This document shows positions 15,284 to 17,666 of a stretch of 17,666 nt of DNA, one piece after another. Below the pieces are notes generated by a model that did not search any database, was not told where the DNA came from, and saw only the letters and a list, made by a program, of their open reading frames with translations. Numbering within the stretch: the first letter of the stretch is position 1; each line of letters begins with the position of its first letter. Made by a program: the position numbers and the translations under genes. Source of the stretch: Oscillospiraceae bacterium (GTDB lineage: Bacteria; Bacillota; Clostridia; Oscillospirales; Oscillospiraceae); NCBI GenBank assembly GCA_902783825.1, contig CACZSJ010000041.1, positions 1 to 17,666 of the forward strand, written 5' to 3'.

Positions 15284-16474
15284 TCACTTTTTCACAAGAT
15301 TCAATGCGATGCGCCGGCCGGCCTCTCTGCGCACATAGCCCTTGATCTCCAACAGAGTCAATTGGGCCAGCACCTTTGCTGTTGAGAGCCCCGTCGCCTC
15401 GATAATATCGTCGATGTGGCTGGCATTGCGGTCAATGGCCGCCACGATCTGCAGCTGTTCCTCTGTCAGCTCGCTCAGCTGCTCTTTCCAGTCAATATAT
15501 CCTTTGCCCTCCGGCTTGTCAATGTCTTTTTTCTCTATCAGCGCTTCCCTCTTCTCCGCTTCCGACTCTTCCGGCGCCCGGGGAAGCACTTCCTCACAGG
15601 GCTGCAGCTTTCCAGGATACAGGGCTTCAAACTCGCACAGCACGTCCCAGCCGTTGGTGACCAGCTTGGCCCCTTCTTTCAGCATTTCCAGGGTGCCGGC
15701 GCTCTTTTCCGCGTCCACATTGCCGGGCACCGCAAAGATTTCCTTCCCCTGCTCTGCCGCCTCGGCGGCAAATAATCTGGTGCCGCTTTTTTCCGGCGCT
15801 TCCACCACAACCACGCCCACAGCCAGTCCGGCCGCAATGCGGTTTCTTTCCCGGAAAAAGCTGCGCAACGGCGCCGTCCCCGGCGCATATTCGCTCACCA
15901 GGGCGCCCCTGCTCGCCACCTCCTGTGCCAGCTCGCCATGCTCCAGCTCATGGGGCGTGCCCAGCACGCCGATGCAGCGCCCGCCGGCACGCAGCGCACC
16001 CTCAGCGGCCGCCGCGTCCACACCGTTGGTAAGCAAGGAGACCACAATGCCGCCGCCCCTGCTGATTTGCCAGGCCATTTCCCGGCCCATCCGGATCCCA
16101 TAGGGACTGGCCTTTCGAGTACCGATCACCGCAATCAACGCGTTCTCATCTACCGGCGGAAGCTTCCCTTTCACGTACAGCACCACCGGCGGCGCGTAGA
16201 GATTGCGCAGGCGATCCGGGTAGGCTGCGTCCTGCAGGGACAGGATTTGCAGTCCCTGCCCCTGACAAGCGCTGAGAATGGAATCCACAGCGCGCAGATC
16301 CCGTTTTTCCAAAATCGCTGCTTCCTTCGCGTTCAGCCCCGGAACGCTTTCATACGCCCCAGTCGGTGCGAAAAAGGCTTGCTGGGCATCCCCATAACGG
16401 GCCAGCAGCGCCGCCCGTGCCCGGGGACTCACGCCACAGGATGAAAGCCACAGCCAATATTCCAAAGCCGCCAT
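15284..16474 (-). CDS. dprA: DprA/Smf-family DNA processing protein, divergent
   Basis: DprA proteins bind single-stranded DNA and load RecA during natural transformation. In Clostridia the role is often untested. The 396 residues include an N-terminal SAM/helix-hairpin-like region, a Rossmann-like core from about 95 to 285, and a C-terminal winged helix from about 335 to 396 (LSTAKVLAQLTLLEIKGYV). Recognisable core motifs are GTRKASPYG (118-126), RERNRIAAGL (208-217), VVVVEAPEKSGT and FAVPGN (247-252). Several otherwise strong positions are changed. The SGxAxGIDxxAH stretch reads SLLTNGVDAAAAE, so the usual His is A157, and the SGSLITA and GSNxLI segments are altered. A charged linker (about 300-330) precedes the winged helix. 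The ATG at 16472-16474 has a GGGGGAG Shine-Dalgarno. Gaps are 12 nt to the TrmH gene and 9 nt to topA. Confidence 0.93.
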   Translation of the reverse strand: MAALEYWLWLSSCGVSPRARAALLARYGDAQQAFFAPTGAYESVPGLNAKEAAILEKRDLRAVDSILSACQGQGLQILSLQDAAYPDRLRNLYAPPVVLYVKGKLPPVDENALIAVIGTRKASPYGIRMGREMAWQISRGGGIVVSLLTNGVDAAAAEGALRAGGRCIGVLGTPHELEHGELAQEVASRGALVSEYAPGTAPLRSFFRERNRIAAGLAVGVVVVEAPEKSGTRLFAAEAAEQGKEIFAVPGNVDAEKSAGTLEMLKEGAKLVTNGWDVLCEFEALYPGKLQPCEEVLPRAPEESEAEKREALIEKKDIDKPEGKGYIDWKEQLSELTEEQLQIVAAIDRNASHIDDIIEATGLSTAKVLAQLTLLEIKGYVRREAGRRIALNLVKK

Positions 16475-16486
16475 GATCTCTCCCCC

Positions 16487-17236
16487 TTACTTGCACATCT
16501 CCCACATGCAGATGGCCGCCGCTACCGCCGCGTTCAGAGACTCACTCCCCGGCTGCATGGGAATCAGGATCTTTTCCCGGCACAGCGCCAGCAGCGGCAT
16601 GCTCAGCCCCCGTCCCTCGCTGCCGATGGCCACCGCGCAGCGCCGCAGGTCAAGCTGTCGAAGATCCCGGGCGGATGGATCCAGAGCCGCCCCGTATAGT
16701 GGCAGATCCCACTCCCTCAACAGGCCCTCCAGTCCCGGCAAGTCCAGCTGCAAAACCGGCTGCCGGAAGATGGCGCCCATGCTGGCCCTCACCGTCTTGG
16801 GATGGTAGGGGTCGGCGCAGTCGCCCACCAGGATCACCGCCTGGACGCCGAAGGCGCTTGCCGTACGCAAAACGGTCCCAACATTGCCGGGATCCTGCAC
16901 ATTTTCCAGCACCAAAACCCGCTGCAGCCGCCCCGGCTTTCCGCAAGCGCGTATGCGCACCGTAAACAAAGGCCCGGGGCTGTTCTTCATGGGGGAGGCA
17001 TAGTCAAACAAGTCTGCCGGCGCCACGTACCGCGCCGCATCCTCCGGGATCGGCATATCATCCGGAGCTACCTTGAAGAGCACGGAGGAAATGCTGCCTC
17101 CACAGGCCATGGCCTCCCCCAGCAGCTTGCCGCCGTCACAGAGGAATTCTCCCTGTTCCCGACGGTAGTCCCCGTCTGTGGCCAGGCGACGCAGATGGCG
17201 GATGTATTCATTTTTCCGAGATGTAATGCTTTCCAT
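16487..17236 (-). CDS. TrmH/SpoU-family RNA 2'-O-ribose methyltransferase
   Basis: This is a SAM-dependent SPOUT-fold methylase acting on rRNA or tRNA ribose. The exact target cannot be read from sequence. The 249 residues have an N-terminal substrate-binding domain (ITSRKNEYIRHLRRL, then REQGEFLCDGGKLLGEA) and a C-terminal catalytic domain. Its three family motifs are NVQDPGNVGTVLRTASAFG (112-130), IGSEGRGLS (204-212) and IPMQPGSESLNAAVAAA (225-241), which form the knotted SAM site. The ATG at 17234-17236 follows GAGGAA by 5 nt. It is the first clear gene after the promoter at 17275-17303 and so probably heads the whole gene train. RlmB- or TsnR-like names would be guesses. Confidence 0.94.
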   Translation of the reverse strand: MESITSRKNEYIRHLRRLATDGDYRREQGEFLCDGGKLLGEAMACGGSISSVLFKVAPDDMPIPEDAARYVAPADLFDYASPMKNSPGPLFTVRIRACGKPGRLQRVLVLENVQDPGNVGTVLRTASAFGVQAVILVGDCADPYHPKTVRASMGAIFRQPVLQLDLPGLEGLLREWDLPLYGAALDPSARDLRQLDLRRCAVAIGSEGRGLSMPLLALCREKILIPMQPGSESLNAAVAAAICMWEMCK

Positions 17237-17245
17237 TCGCGTTCC

Positions 17246-17380
17246 TCAATCCAAATCCTTTAAATAACAATAGTATTCTACACAGATTCCCCTCACTTGG
17301 CAAGACCCATACCTCTTGTTTTTTTCTTCTTCTCTGATCTCTCGGGTTACCGTGTAACATACAGCCCTATACAAGCTCAT
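17246..17380 (-). CDS. Possible 44-residue small protein or leader ORF (uncertain)
   Basis: An ATG at 17378-17380 opens a 45-codon frame ending in TGA at 17246-17248. The product would be a Tyr/Cys/charge-rich peptide starting MSLYRAVCYTVTREIREEE. The stop codon overlaps the Shine-Dalgarno of the TrmH gene, an arrangement that favours coupling. Against it: the Shine-Dalgarno is poor, the ATG lies only about 20 nt past a terminator hairpin with no visible promoter between, and the predicted promoter of the TrmH gene falls inside the frame. I do not recognise a family. Confidence 0.2.
   Translation of the reverse strand: MSLYRAVCYTVTREIREEEKNKRYGSCQVRGICVEYYCYLKDLD
17275..17303 (-). promoter_or_regulatory. 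Sigma-A promoter heading the trmH-dprA-topA gene train
   Basis: The minus strand has TTGCCA (17303-17298), a 17-bp spacer and TAGAAT (17280-17275). Each hexamer is one base off consensus at weakly constrained positions. Predicted start of transcription is near 17268, about 30 nt before the TrmH-family ATG. It lies between the surface-protein terminator and the first housekeeping gene, as expected. Confidence 0.75.
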
Positions 17381-17401
17381 GCTTCCGCAAAACGCAGACA
17401 A

Positions 17402-17430
17402 AGAGGGACGCTCAATGAGCGTCCCTCTTC
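17402..17430 (-). terminator. Intrinsic terminator of the surface-protein gene
   Basis: A perfect 13-bp stem (17402-17414/17418-17430) with a 3-nt loop lies 16 nt past the surface-protein stop codon. On the minus strand it is followed by a broken U-rich stretch (UUUGUCUGCGUUUU) rather than a clean run, so efficiency may be moderate. Confidence 0.8.
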
Positions 17431-17446
17431 GGTTTGTTATTAGGTT

Positions 17447-17666
17447 TTAGTCTTCGCGCTTTTTGTCGGTGCTCAAACGGTACACCGTTCCGGCACAGCC
17501 AAGCAGCGCTCCGCCGCTGAGCAGCAGCACAAACAGCATGCTGCCCGCGTTGCTCTCATCTCCGGTCTTGGGTCCCTTACCCGGGGTGCTGGTGCTGGTT
17601 CCGGGCTTGGGCGTGGGACTGGTGCTGGGCTTGGGCGTAGCCGACGGCTTCACGCTGGGAGACGGG
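17447..17666 (-). CDS. C-terminal part of a sortase-anchored surface protein (runs off the window)
   Basis: The frame is open to the window edge, so only the last 72 or so residues are visible and the true start is outside. It begins in a Ser/Pro/Thr/Lys linker with an 8-residue repeat (TPKPSTSP then TPKPGTST; a 12-base core repeats with 24-bp period at 17603-17614 and 17627-17638). This is followed by GPKTGDESN, a hydrophobic segment (SMLFVLLLSGGALLGCAGTVY) and a basic tail ending KKRED. This is the usual order of a cell-wall sorting signal: motif, membrane span, positive tail. The sorting motif has Gly where Leu is usual in LPxTG, as in PKTGD-type signals. The function of the exported domain cannot be inferred. 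The GTG at 17651-17653 is not a credible start. Confidence 0.8.
   Translation of the reverse strand, partial: PSPSVKPSATPKPSTSPTPKPGTSTSTPGKGPKTGDESNAGSMLFVLLLSGGALLGCAGTVYRLSTDKKRED

Overview
The window is a stretch of housekeeping chromosome from a Gram-positive, GC-rich member of the Bacillota, most likely a Clostridia of the Oscillospiraceae/Ruminococcaceae type. The grounds are the gene set and order, a TrmFO-type (folate/FAD) tRNA methylase, a fused NadD-YqeK, a sortase-type C-terminal anchor, and GC-rich codon use that nearly excludes TTA, CTA and TCA. The family-level placement is inference. All recognisable genes lie on the minus strand and are read from high to low coordinates.

From the right edge: the 3' end of a secreted, wall-anchored protein (Thr/Pro/Lys linker, PKTGD-type sorting signal) runs off the window and ends at an intrinsic terminator (17402-17430). 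A sigma-A-like promoter (TTGCCA-N17-TAGAAT, 17275-17303) then starts a very compact gene train: a TrmH/SpoU RNA methylase, dprA, topA, trmFO, plsX, rnc, an Elp3-like radical SAM protein, smc, ftsY, yhbY, a nadD-yqeK fusion, rsfS and leuS. Most junctions are overlaps (ATGA at plsX/rnc, rnc/radical SAM and yhbY/nadD) or gaps under 15 nt. A second promoter (TTGAAA-N17-TATAAT, 9040-9068) sits just in front of smc, so smc-ftsY and the genes after them can be expressed separately. A third, consensus promoter (TTGACA-N17-TATAAT, 619-647) lies directly after leuS and drives rpsU, which ends at a strong terminator (330-360).

The products group into genome maintenance (DprA, TopA, SMC), RNA processing, modification and ribosome assembly (TrmH-like, TrmFO, RNase III, YhbY, RsfS, S21, LeuRS), membrane and lipid work (PlsX, FtsY), and NAD and dinucleotide metabolism (NadD-YqeK).

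The left 330 bp hold no convincing protein gene. They contain a dense set of perfect hairpins. A 9-bp long-range stem closes three of them, and an alternative local hairpin competes with that stem. A strong intrinsic terminator (9-46) follows. This is the best candidate for an undescribed element here, either a structured RNA or a palindromic repeat. Other notable points are an SMC about 180 residues shorter than usual, a DprA with degraded Rossmann motifs, the absence of acpP between plsX and rnc, and a strong hairpin inside the radical SAM gene.
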